Below, piece after piece: positions 1 through 5,862 of a DNA stretch of 10,014 nt. The DNA is from Mariprofundaceae bacterium (GTDB lineage: Bacteria > Pseudomonadota > Zetaproteobacteria > Mariprofundales > J009): the NCBI GenBank assembly GCA_015489095.1, contig WFMN01000215.1:1-10014 (forward strand), written 5' to 3'. The position numbers were made by a program, and so were the translations under genes. The stretch's first letter is position 1. Each line of letters begins with the position of its first letter. Under the pieces are notes generated by a model, which did no database searches, was not told the DNA's origin, and worked only from the letters and a program-made list of their open reading frames with translations.

Positions 1-343
1 CGGCGTGGGCTGCGGTGGCGTGTTCACCGCTGGCGAGATCGATTCGTGCCTGCTCCAGCGAGCCGTGTTGCCGGTCGAGGGAAAAGTGGGCGCGGCGGGC
101 GTGGATCTCCCGCTCGGCGTCGCGAAGCTGTACCGCGCCGTAGAGATCGACTGTGCGCTGTTGTGGACGGTAGGTGATGCGCTCCCCGGTGAGGGTTGCG
201 CCATCGCGCCGCAGCACGGCGTTGCCGCTGGCGGTCAGCGCGCCATCGGCCGCCCGCGTCACCCGGTCGGCATCGAGATCGACCGCCGCCGACCACGACA
301 GCGCCGGCCACAGCAGCAACACAGGAAGCAACCAAAGGAACAT
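1..343 (-). CDS. lptD: LPS-assembly protein LptD, N-terminal fragment (cut by left edge)
   Basis: Reading the minus strand from the ATG at 343 gives 114 codons with no stop before the window edge. Residues 1 to about 19 form a hydrophobic signal peptide (MFLWLLPVLLLWPALSWSAA). An OstA/LptA-like beta-jellyroll segment follows, with the family pattern of a D-x-D-R-V strand, then GALTASGNAVLRRDGATLTG, then TGERITYRPQQ and an ARIDLASGEHATA stretch. LptD is the outer-membrane beta-barrel that, with LptE, inserts LPS into the outer leaflet; this N-terminal periplasmic domain docks onto the LptA bridge. LptA itself shares the fold, but the later ARIDLASG-type segment fits LptD better. Only 10 bp separate it from the ubiG stop, so the two are probably co-transcribed. 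No strong ribosome site is visible. The barrel lies outside the window, so LptD over LptA is likely, not proven. Confidence 0.78.
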   Translation of the reverse strand, partial: MFLWLLPVLLLWPALSWSAAVDLDADRVTRAADGALTASGNAVLRRDGATLTGERITYRPQQRTVDLYGAVQLRDAEREIHARRAHFSLDRQHGSLEQARIDLASGEHATAAHA

Positions 344-353
344 TGCGTTTGAC

Positions 354-1037
354 CTAGCGTGAAACGGCATACCCCATGTAGTTGACCGAGAGATCGTCCC
401 CCTCGTAAAAACGGTTGCCGACCACATCGAAACAGAGCCCGCGCAGCTCCCGCATCTCGGATGGGCGGATAAACTTCTGGTAGTCATGGGTTCCCCTCGG
501 CAGCCACCCCAGCAGGTATTCCGCGCCGAGAATCGCCTTGATCCACGCCGTCGGCGTGCGGTTGAGGGTGGCGAAATAGAAGGTGCCGCCCGGCTTCAGC
601 AGCGCACCACAGGCCGCCACCGTGCGCGGCACATCGGGCACATGCTCCAGCACCTCCAAGCAGGTCACCACATCAAAATCCCCCTTCCGTTGCGCGGCAA
701 GGCTCTCCGCATCCGACAGCAGGTAACTCACCTCCACCTGCGACTGCTCGGCATGCAGCGAGGCCACCGCCAGCGACTTCGGCGAACGGTCGATCCCGGT
801 CACCAGCGCGCCGCGCCGCGCCATCCCCTCCGCCAGCAGCCCACCGCCACAGCCGACATCCACCACCTTGCGGCCGCGCAACGGGGTGTGGCGATCGATG
901 TAGTCGAGCCGGATCGGATTGATGCGGTGCAGCGGGCGAAAACGGCCCTCCGGGTTCCACCATTCGGCGGCAATCGCCTCAAACTTCGCAATTTCCGCAG
1001 GGTTAACATAGGGGGATGCAGGTTGCATTGCGCTCAT
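354..1037 (-). CDS. ubiG: Ubiquinone biosynthesis O-methyltransferase UbiG
   Basis: UbiG performs both O-methylations in ubiquinone synthesis, using S-adenosylmethionine. The 227-residue protein (E. coli about 240) shows the family signatures: IAKFEAIAAEWWNPEGRF near residues 16-33, PLHRINPIRLDYI at 35-47, the SAM-binding glycine loop VVDVGCGGGLLAEGMA at 58-73, motif II/III DVVTCLEVLEHVPD at 122-135, and LKPGGTFYFATLNRT at 147-161. The C-terminal GTHDYQKFIRPSEM and VNYMGY stretches are also typical. The open frame extends upstream to 1109, but the family N-terminus begins near the methionines at 1037 (MSAMQP) and 1028, so I chose 1037; neither has a clear Shine-Dalgarno, and 1028 is possible. 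It is divergent from the EAL-HDOD gene across an 86-bp gap and sits just upstream of lptD. Its presence suggests a ubiquinone-using respiratory chain. Confidence 0.95.
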   Translation of the reverse strand: MSAMQPASPYVNPAEIAKFEAIAAEWWNPEGRFRPLHRINPIRLDYIDRHTPLRGRKVVDVGCGGGLLAEGMARRGALVTGIDRSPKSLAVASLHAEQSQVEVSYLLSDAESLAAQRKGDFDVVTCLEVLEHVPDVPRTVAACGALLKPGGTFYFATLNRTPTAWIKAILGAEYLLGWLPRGTHDYQKFIRPSEMRELRGLCFDVVGNRFYEGDDLSVNYMGYAVSR

Positions 1038-1107
1038 AGTTGCGCAGCATGCGGCTACCGTCCGGCGAAAGCAAGCCGCGCCCACCCGCGTCACACCGTC
1101 AACCAAC

Positions 1108-1113
1108 AAGGAG
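1108..1113 (+). promoter_or_regulatory. Ribosome binding site setting the GTG start of the EAL-HDOD gene
   Basis: AAGGAG lies 10 nt before the GTG at 1124. The frame is open back to an ATG at 1040, but that start would add 28 low-complexity residues not expected in this family and has no such site, so this motif decides the start. Confidence 0.75.
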
Positions 1114-1123
1114 CCAATCGACC

Positions 1124-2335
1124 GTGAGAGAAGTATTCGTCAGCCGTCAGCCGATTTTTGATCGCACCTTCAAGGTGGTCGCCTATGAACTCCTAGCCCG
1201 CCTTCCCGGTGAAAAGCAAGAGACCAACGCTACCGCCGAAGCGGCTCAGGTGCTGGTGCACAGCCTGATGGATATCGGGATCGACGCCCTCTCCGGCACC
1301 CACAAGGTGTACATGGATGTCGCCAGCAGCTTCATGCTTGAGAATCTGGAGGCGGGGCTCTCTCCGGACAAGGTCTCGTTCACCCTGCTGCAAAACACCC
1401 CGATCACTGGCGAACTGCTCGACGGCATCAAGAAGCTCAAGCAGCAGGGCTACACCATCCTTATTGACGACTGCATCTACGCACCGGAGTTGGAGGCGGC
1501 CATCGAAGTGGCCGATGTGGTCAAGATCCACTACCCGCTGGTCGCCAGCACCATCGCCGACGAGGTCAGGCAGCTGCGCCGCTTCAAGGTCGAGCTGCTG
1601 ATCAGCGGGCTGAACAGCTACGAGGAGGTGGAGGCGTGCAAACCGCTGCATGCCGACTACTATCAGGGTGATTTCTTCTCCAAGCCCGATCTGGTCAAGG
1701 GGCGCAAACTCTCCGACAACAAGATCGCGGTGCTGCGCGCGCTGCAACAGGTGATCTCGGCGCAGGCGATCGACGAGGTGGAGGATGTGGTCAAGCAGGA
1801 TGTGGCGCTCTCCTACCGCCTGCTCAAGTATATCAACTCCGCCGCCTTCGGCATGAAGCGGGAGATCACCTCGATCAAGCAGGCGCTGTCGCTGCTGGGG
1901 CTCGACAATATCCGGCGCTGGCTCTCCTTGCTCTCCTTGGCCTCGCTGGGCGACAACAAGCCGCCTGAGCTGATCAAGATCTCGCTGGTGCGCGGCAAGA
2001 TGCTGGAGTTGACCGCCGCGCTGTTAGGCAGGGACAACCAGTCGGACTACTTCATCCTCGGCATGTTCTCGGTGCTCGACGCCCTGCTCGACCAGCCGAT
2101 GGAGAAGGCGCTGGCCGATATCGCCCTGCCGCAGGATGTGCGCGACGGCCTGCTGGAGCCCGACTCCGAACTGGGCAAAATGCTCACCATCGTCCGCTTT
2201 ATCGAGCATAACAACTGGCAACAGGCGGAGGCCGCCTGTCTGGTGGTGCCCGACCTCAACGCCCACATGCTAATGCAGCAGTATCTGCAGGCGATCCGCT
2301 GGGCGGATGAGCAGATGCAAGCGCTGGGGATGTGA
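1124..2335 (+). CDS. EAL-HDOD signalling protein, YuxH-like, with degenerate EAL domain
   Basis: A 403-residue protein starting at GTG 1124 (VREVFVSRQPIFDR, the typical N-terminus of the family). Residues 1 to about 195 form an EAL-like domain and about 200-400 an HDOD domain (IDEVEDVVKQDVALSYRLLK, then the SAAFG and SIKQALSLLGLDNIRRW helices). Active EAL domains hydrolyse c-di-GMP using several acidic residues and an asparagine. Here the EAL position reads YELLAR (E22), the usual LN-S strand is MDVASSF, the ExTE strand is FTLLQNTP with no glutamate, DDFGTG is reduced to IDDCIY, and the EGVE loop is ISGLNS; only the YQGDFFSKP end is well kept. I infer no phosphodiesterase activity and a regulatory, protein- or nucleotide-sensing role. 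HDOD domains are HD-like scaffolds without the catalytic HD pair. The stop overlaps the amrB start (GTGA), so the genes are translationally coupled. Confidence 0.9.
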   Translation: MREVFVSRQPIFDRTFKVVAYELLARLPGEKQETNATAEAAQVLVHSLMDIGIDALSGTHKVYMDVASSFMLENLEAGLSPDKVSFTLLQNTPITGELLDGIKKLKQQGYTILIDDCIYAPELEAAIEVADVVKIHYPLVASTIADEVRQLRRFKVELLISGLNSYEEVEACKPLHADYYQGDFFSKPDLVKGRKLSDNKIAVLRALQQVISAQAIDEVEDVVKQDVALSYRLLKYINSAAFGMKREITSIKQALSLLGLDNIRRWLSLLSLASLGDNKPPELIKISLVRGKMLELTAALLGRDNQSDYFILGMFSVLDALLDQPMEKALADIALPQDVRDGLLEPDSELGKMLTIVRFIEHNNWQQAEAACLVVPDLNAHMLMQQYLQAIRWADEQMQALGM

Positions 2336-3114
2336 CCGCAGGCCACCCCGAAACCATCCGACCGGCCGCCGTCGCCGGTAGCTTCTACCCCGACCGCGCC
2401 GACACGCTGCGGCAGACGCTGCTGCCGCTGCTGAGCGCCGAACAGCGCCATCCCCGCCCCCGAGCGCTGATCCTCCCCCACGCCGGCCACGGCTACTGCG
2501 CCGCCATCGCTGCGGAGGGGGTTCGTCGGCTGCACGGCCATCCCATCCAGCGGGTAGCGATCATCTGCCCCACCCACCGCGTCGCCATCAACGGCGCCGC
2601 GCTGCCCAGCGTCTCCCAGTTCGCCACCCCGCTCGGCACCGTGCCGTTGGATCGGGAGGCGGTCGCAACCGTGGCACCCCACCCCGGGATCATCGTCAGC
2701 GATGCCGTCCACGCGCAAGAGCATGCCATTGAGGTGCTGCTCCCCTACCTGCAACTGGTGCTGGGAGCCTTCACGCTGCTGCCGATCGCCGCCGGCAATA
2801 TCGATCCCGACCACCTTGCCGACGCACTGCAGCCATTGTGGCGACGCGAAGATGTGCTGTTTGTTATCAGCTCCGATCTCTCCCACTTTCACCCCTACGA
2901 CCGTGCCAACCGGATCGACGCCGCCACCTGCGACGCCATCGCCGCGGGTCGCGACATCAGCCACGAACAGGCGTGCGGCGCCACCGGCATCAACACCCTG
3001 CAGCGGCTGCGCCAACCGCGGCAACAACCACTGCAACTGCTCGCCTACTGCAACTCCGGCGACAGCGGCGGCGGCAAGGAAAGCGTGGTAGGCTATGCCA
3101 GCTTCTGCCTCTGA
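2332..3114 (+). CDS. amrB: AmmeMemoRadiSam system protein B (Memo family)
   Basis: A 260-residue member of the Memo family, related in fold to class III extradiol dioxygenases (LigB type). The family N-terminus RPAAVAGSFYPDR is at residues 10-22. Candidate metal or active-site residues are H50 in LPHAGHGY, H82 in CPTHR, H131 in EHAIEVLLPYLQ, and D182 and H185 in SSDLSHFHPYD; the C-terminal NSGDSGGGKESVVGYAS block is also typical. The third metal ligand of human MEMO1, a cysteine, is not clearly aligned; bacterial members usually have NSGD there, and the closest cysteine is C240. The start is GTG at 2332, overlapping the EAL-HDOD stop by 4 bp, with only a very close GGGGA before it, so initiation probably relies on coupling. 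The end overlaps amrA by 20 bp. The reaction catalysed by bacterial Memo proteins is not established. Confidence 0.92.
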   Translation: MTAGHPETIRPAAVAGSFYPDRADTLRQTLLPLLSAEQRHPRPRALILPHAGHGYCAAIAAEGVRRLHGHPIQRVAIICPTHRVAINGAALPSVSQFATPLGTVPLDREAVATVAPHPGIIVSDAVHAQEHAIEVLLPYLQLVLGAFTLLPIAAGNIDPDHLADALQPLWRREDVLFVISSDLSHFHPYDRANRIDAATCDAIAAGRDISHEQACGATGINTLQRLRQPRQQPLQLLAYCNSGDSGGGKESVVGYASFCL

Positions 3115-3652
3115 CCGTAACCTGCCCGCGTTGGCGCGCGCCGCGATCGCCGATGCCCTCGGCGTGGCGCACCCCGCGCCACCCGCCGTGGAGGCGGCAT
3201 GGCAACGGCAGGGTGCCAGCTTCGTCACCCTGACCCGACAGGGGGCGCTGCGCGGCTGCATCGGCACCCTTGAGGCGTGGCGCCCGCTGGTGGAGGATGT
3301 CCGCCACAACGCCATCGCCGCCGCCCTGCACGACCCCCGCTTTCCACCGCTGACGGCAAACGAACTGCCATCGGTTGCCGTCGAGGTCTCGGTACTCACT
3401 TCCCCCACGCCACTGCCGGTCATGGATCATGAGCAACTGATCGCCACCCTGCGCCCACAGGTGGACGGGGTGATCGTCAGCAGCCGCCAAGGGCTGCGCG
3501 CCACCTTCCTGCCACAGGTGTGGGAACAACTGCCCGATGCCGAGCGCTTCTTGCAACAGCTCAAACTGAAAGCAGGCCTCCCCGCCGACAGCGACGACAG
3601 CCTGCTGCAATACTCCATCTATCAGGTTGATCAATATGAGGAAATTATATAG
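3095..3652 (+). CDS. amrA: AmmeMemoRadiSam system protein A (AMMECR1 domain)
   Basis: A 185-residue AMMECR1-domain protein. Hallmarks are SFVTLTRQGALRGCIGTLEA with the invariant LRGCIG at residues 52-57, the DVRHNAIAAALHDPRFPPL helix at 68-86, VEVSVLTSP at 97-104, GVIVSSRQGLRATFLPQVW at 125-143 and FLQQLKLKAGLP at 152-163. The biochemical function of the family is unknown; it co-occurs with Memo and a radical SAM enzyme in many prokaryotes, as here. The ATG at 3095 lies inside amrB, giving a 20-bp overlap. Base composition drops sharply over the last ten or so codons (from about 3620), and the tail VDQYEEII is read from AT-rich sequence that continues into the toxin-antitoxin segment. The extreme C-terminus may therefore have been rebuilt when that segment arrived. 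Confidence 0.92.
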   Translation: MPASASDRNLPALARAAIADALGVAHPAPPAVEAAWQRQGASFVTLTRQGALRGCIGTLEAWRPLVEDVRHNAIAAALHDPRFPPLTANELPSVAVEVSVLTSPTPLPVMDHEQLIATLRPQVDGVIVSSRQGLRATFLPQVWEQLPDAERFLQQLKLKAGLPADSDDSLLQYSIYQVDQYEEII

Positions 3653-3671
3653 GTGACGGTCGCGCAAGATG

Positions 3672-3701
3672 TTGTCAACGCGGCTACGCGAATATTGACA
3701 A
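3672..3701. promoter_or_regulatory. Nested palindrome, candidate antitoxin operator
   Basis: TTGTCAA (3672-3678) and its exact reverse complement TTGACAA (3695-3701) enclose a second small palindrome, CGCG-GCTA-CGCG (3679-3690). It lies upstream of the antitoxin gene and overlaps the best -35 candidate. ParD-type antitoxins repress their own operon by binding such repeats, so an autoregulatory operator is a reasonable inference; the arms are short. Confidence 0.4.
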
Positions 3702-3723
3702 ATATCGCCATTCCATTTAGCCT
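3695..3723 (+). promoter_or_regulatory. Candidate sigma-70 promoter for the toxin-antitoxin module
   Basis: A perfect TTGACA (3695-3700) is followed after 17 bp by TAGCCT (3718-3723), a weak -10. The region is AT-rich against its surroundings and 45 bp upstream of the antitoxin ATG. It would also drive amrS, which the module otherwise separates from the front of its operon. Confidence 0.35.
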
Positions 3724-3767
3724 GCTCTCCACGGTTGTAGATTTCGTAGATAGGGGGCGTTGAGATT

Positions 3768-3995
3768 ATGAGTAGTAGCCTGAACATATCTTTGACAGAT
3801 GAACTGCGAAACTTTGTCAATTCACGAGCCTGCGACAGTGATGTGTATGCGACACCCAGCGAATACATACGCGATTTGATTCGACGGGACATGGAGAACC
3901 GACATATCGTATCCCATGTGATGCGTGGACTAGATGATGTAAAAAACGGTCGCTTTTCCGAGCAATCCATTCTCAATATTGGCACAACCACCTGA
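3768..3995 (+). CDS. ParD-type ribbon-helix-helix antitoxin
   Basis: A 75-residue protein with an N-terminal ribbon-helix-helix DNA-binding fold: strand LNISLTDELRNFVNSR at residues 5-20, turn, then TPSEYIRDLIRRDMEN at 29-44, the core of the ParD/CopG-like family. The C-terminal part (about 45-75) would wrap the toxin; the GLDDVKNGRFS stretch is typical of this antitoxin group. It probably neutralises the ParE-like protein encoded 6 bp downstream and represses the shared promoter. The start ATG follows a GGGGG tract about 10 nt upstream. GC content is about 46% by count (103 of 225 bases from 3771), far below the flanking amr genes, which suggests horizontal acquisition. Confidence 0.85.
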   Translation: MSSSLNISLTDELRNFVNSRACDSDVYATPSEYIRDLIRRDMENRHIVSHVMRGLDDVKNGRFSEQSILNIGTTT

Positions 3996-4001
3996 CATCC
4001 C

Positions 4002-4388
4002 ATGCCAACACGCAGGCACTACCTCTTAACCAGAAGTGCCGAGAACGATTTGCGCAAAGCGAGGGCATGGTCGCTGCATCGCTGGGGCAAGACCCTCACA
4101 CGAAAATACTTTTCAGATCTGCATCAAGCCGCCGAATACATTGCGGAACATCACCAAAACCTGAAAAGCCGTGAAGATCTAACCGGCGATACCGGCCTAT
4201 CCATCCACCCAGTCAGGGAGCACTATCTGATCTATCTCCCAGTCGCCGCAAATCGGATCATCATCGTTGCCGTGATGCGACAGTCACGGGATATCCCCCA
4301 ACTTCTCGCTAGGTCAGCGTTGATGATTCGACGGGAAGTTACCGATATTCTGGATCGTATCGATCAAGGAGGAATCGTGCCGCCATGA
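4002..4388 (+). CDS. ParE/RelE-superfamily toxin with C-terminal extension
   Basis: A 128-residue protein. Residues 6-30 (YLLTRSAENDLRKARAWSL and on) match the first helix of ParE/RelE-fold toxins, and residues 72-104 (REHYLIYLPVAANRIIIVAV, then MRQSRDIPQLLA) match the beta-sheet core and the H/R-Q-x-R-D-I-P segment. ParE toxins usually poison DNA gyrase and RelE toxins cut mRNA on the ribosome; the sequence favours the ParE-like side but does not settle the target. The core is normally about 95-105 residues. Here it continues with a helix (ALMIRREVTDILDRI) and a short tail GGIVPP that is read through the amrS ribosome site. Its stop overlaps the amrS start (ATGA). GC is about 52%, between the antitoxin and the amr genes. 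No obvious ribosome site precedes it, so translation is likely coupled to the antitoxin. Confidence 0.85.
   Translation: MPTRRHYLLTRSAENDLRKARAWSLHRWGKTLTRKYFSDLHQAAEYIAEHHQNLKSREDLTGDTGLSIHPVREHYLIYLPVAANRIIIVAVMRQSRDIPQLLARSALMIRREVTDILDRIDQGGIVPP
4366..4373 (+). promoter_or_regulatory. Strong ribosome binding site of amrS, inside the toxin gene
   Basis: AAGGAGGA lies 11 nt before the amrS ATG at 4385 and within the last codons of the toxin. A near-consensus site of this kind probably belonged to amrS before the toxin-antitoxin module arrived, with the toxin frame now running through it. Confidence 0.75.
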
Positions 4389-5422
4389 CCGGCCATCCAG
4401 CCCTATTCTGGCACCCACTGGACGACGGTCGCATCCAGTGCGACCTCTGCCCACGGGACTGCAAACTGCACGACGGCCAGCGCGGGCTCTGCTTTGTGCG
4501 CCAAAACAGCGGCAACGCCATGTGGCTCACCACCTACGGGATGAGCTCCGGCTTCGCCATCGATCCCATCGAAAAGAAGCCGCTCAACCACTTCTATCCC
4601 GGCTCCACCGTCCTCTCCTTCGGCGCCACCGGCTGCAATCTGGCGTGCAAGTTCTGCCAGAACTGGGATATCTCCAAGACCCGCGATTTCGCCCGCCTCT
4701 CCCAAGCCGCCACCCCTGATCAGATCGCCGCCACCGCCAAGCGGCACGGCTGCCAAAGCGTCGCCTTCACCTACACCGACCCCGCCACCTTTCTCGAGTT
4801 TGTCATCGACTGCGCCGATGCCTGCCACGCGCTTGGCATCGCCACCGTTGCCGTCTCCGCAGGCTACCTCTATCCGCAGCCCGCCGATGCCCTCTTCTCC
4901 CGTATCGATGGCGCCAACATCGACCTTAAGGCATTCAACCACAACTTCTACCACAAGCTCTGCGCCGGCAAGCTGACGCCTGTGCTCGACACCTTGGAGC
5001 GAATCCGCCACCACCACGCAACCTGGCTGGAGATCACCACCCTGCTCATCCCGGGGCACAACGATAACCCCGATGAGATCGCCGCCATGTGCGACTGGAT
5101 CATCGACCACCTCGGTGGCGACACCCCGCTCCACTTCACCGCCTTCCACCCCGACTGGCGCATGCGCGACACCCCGCCCACGCCGGCCGCCACCCTGACC
5201 CAAGCCCGCGCCATCGCCATCGACCTCGGCATGCCATTCGTCTATACCGGCAACATCCGCGATCCCGAAGGGGGCACCACCTACTGTCCGCGGTGCGCCA
5301 CCCCGCTGATCGAACGGGAGTTCTACACCATCCGCAGCCACCTCCCCGACGGCGACAACCGCTGCCCGCAGTGCCACACCCCCATAGCGGGAAGGTTCAC
5401 TGTTCATCTCGACGGCGATTGA
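4385..5422 (+). CDS. amrS: AmmeMemoRadiSam system radical SAM enzyme
   Basis: A 345-residue radical SAM enzyme of the PflA-like group found with AMMECR1 and Memo proteins. The radical SAM cluster motif C-x3-C-x2-C is at C84, C88 and C91 (GCNLACKFCQNW). An N-terminal cysteine group (C19, C22, C26, C36 in CDLCPRDCKLHDGQRGLC) and a C-terminal pair of CxxC knuckles (C301/C304 and C327/C330) may hold zinc or a further cluster. Other conserved blocks are SVAFTYTDPATFLEF at 125-139, GANIDLKAFN at 176-185 and LIPGHNDNPDEI at 221-232. The substrate and product are not known. The gene overlaps the toxin stop by 4 bp and carries its own strong ribosome site. In most genomes these three families lie close together; here 732 bp separate amrA from amrS. 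Its TGA ends exactly where the downstream inserted repeat element begins its flanking duplication. Confidence 0.94.
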   Translation: MTGHPALFWHPLDDGRIQCDLCPRDCKLHDGQRGLCFVRQNSGNAMWLTTYGMSSGFAIDPIEKKPLNHFYPGSTVLSFGATGCNLACKFCQNWDISKTRDFARLSQAATPDQIAATAKRHGCQSVAFTYTDPATFLEFVIDCADACHALGIATVAVSAGYLYPQPADALFSRIDGANIDLKAFNHNFYHKLCAGKLTPVLDTLERIRHHHATWLEITTLLIPGHNDNPDEIAAMCDWIIDHLGGDTPLHFTAFHPDWRMRDTPPTPAATLTQARAIAIDLGMPFVYTGNIRDPEGGTTYCPRCATPLIEREFYTIRSHLPDGDNRCPQCHTPIAGRFTVHLDGD

Positions 5423-5517
5423 CTACCATGATCGCATTGCAAAAAGTCCGTCCATGGACTTTTTGCTTGGCCGTCCGTGGCCGCGATGATGGCTTTTTGC
5501 AACGCCATCACTACCAT
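5422..5517. mobile_element. 80-bp MITE-like element with 8-bp flanking duplication
   Basis: The element (5430-5509) has imperfect terminal inverted repeats: GATCGCATTGCAAAAAG at 5430-5446 pairs with CTTTTTGCAACGCCATC at 5493-5509, with 15 of 17 positions complementary. It is flanked by the direct repeat ACTACCAT at 5422-5429 and 5510-5517, as expected of a target-site duplication. An alternative boundary (5429-5510) would give 6-bp duplications. It contains no gene, so it would have moved by a transposase in trans. Internal hairpins are at 5439-5466 and 5472-5483 (GGCC-GTCCGT-GGCC is centred there), and TGATGGC...GCCATCA closes the right end. Removing the element plus one duplication leaves a plain 41-bp gap between amrS and rpoZ. 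Confidence 0.7.
5439..5466. terminator. Hairpin with A- and T-tracts, possible bidirectional terminator
   Basis: GCAAAAAGTCC (5439-5449) and GGACTTTTTGC (5456-5466) form a perfect 11-bp stem with loop GTCCAT. A short G/C core followed by T5, with A5 on the other side, resembles a bidirectional Rho-independent terminator. It sits within the MITE-like element, 17 bp after the amrS stop. The 5' arm can alternatively pair with CTTTTTGCAA at 5493-5502, so two exclusive folds exist. Confidence 0.45.
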
Positions 5518-5551
5518 TGGCCTCCTATTTTTGCGCAAGGAGACTCCACCC

Positions 5552-5803
5552 ATGGCTCGCGTTACCATTGAAGATTGCACCAACCACTTCCCCAACCGCT
5601 TTGAGATGACCGTGCTGGCCTCGCGCCGGGCGCGCCAGTTGCTAAGCTGCATGCCGCCGATGCTGGACAACGACCAGAACGACAAGCCCACCGTGATGGC
5701 GCTGCGCGAAGTGGGCGCAGGTTTGGTCGATTGGGAACTGCTGGACAATCTCGATCAGGCCGAGCGTGATCGGCAGGCGGAAGAAGAGGCCTTTTCCGTT
5801 TAG
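5552..5803 (+). CDS. rpoZ: RNA polymerase omega subunit
   Basis: An 83-residue omega subunit (E. coli 91). The N-terminus MARVTIEDCTNHFPNRFEMT and the RRARQLL helix (residues 26-32) match the family closely, as does NDKPTVMALREVGAGLVDW at about 45-63; the acidic tail is short. Omega binds the beta-prime subunit, helps polymerase assembly and in many proteobacteria forms part of a ppGpp-binding site. The frame is open upstream to 5477 within the repeat element, but the AAGGAG at 5537-5542, 9 nt before the ATG at 5552, and the MARVT start fix this start. It is followed after 59 bp by the (p)ppGpp synthetase/hydrolase gene, a common proteobacterial pairing. Confidence 0.96.
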   Translation: MARVTIEDCTNHFPNRFEMTVLASRRARQLLSCMPPMLDNDQNDKPTVMALREVGAGLVDWELLDNLDQAERDRQAEEEAFSV

Positions 5804-5862
5804 GCGGCACCACTCTCCGGTCCGCACCTCGGCTATCGCGTTGGCGCGACCGTAATCCTGCC

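Noticed and set aside
1038..1109. Longer UbiG starting at 1109
   Set aside because: The extension is Cys/Arg-rich, has no family counterpart and would overlap the leader of the divergent gene; UbiG homologues begin near 1037.
1040..1123. Longer N-terminus for the EAL-HDOD protein from the ATG at 1040
   Set aside because: The added 28 residues are unlike the family, while AAGGAG sits correctly before the GTG at 1124.
1038..1123. Divergent promoters between ubiG and the EAL-HDOD gene
   Set aside because: Promoters must lie in or near this gap, but no -35/-10 pair good enough to place was seen.
4403..5407. Long minus-strand open frame opposite amrS, and similar ones opposite amrB/amrA and spoT
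   Set aside because: They are Gly/Val/Asp-rich mirror frames of GC-rich genes, with no recognisable domains, and the plus-strand proteins are clearly real.
5430..5509. CRISPR-like repeat or tRNA-like structure
   Set aside because: There is a single inverted-repeat unit with no spaced direct repeats and no cloverleaf; flanking direct repeats fit a small transposed element.
5477..5551. Extended rpoZ start inside the repeat element
   Set aside because: It has no ribosome site there, and the canonical MARVT start at 5552 has one; the extension is translated repeat DNA.
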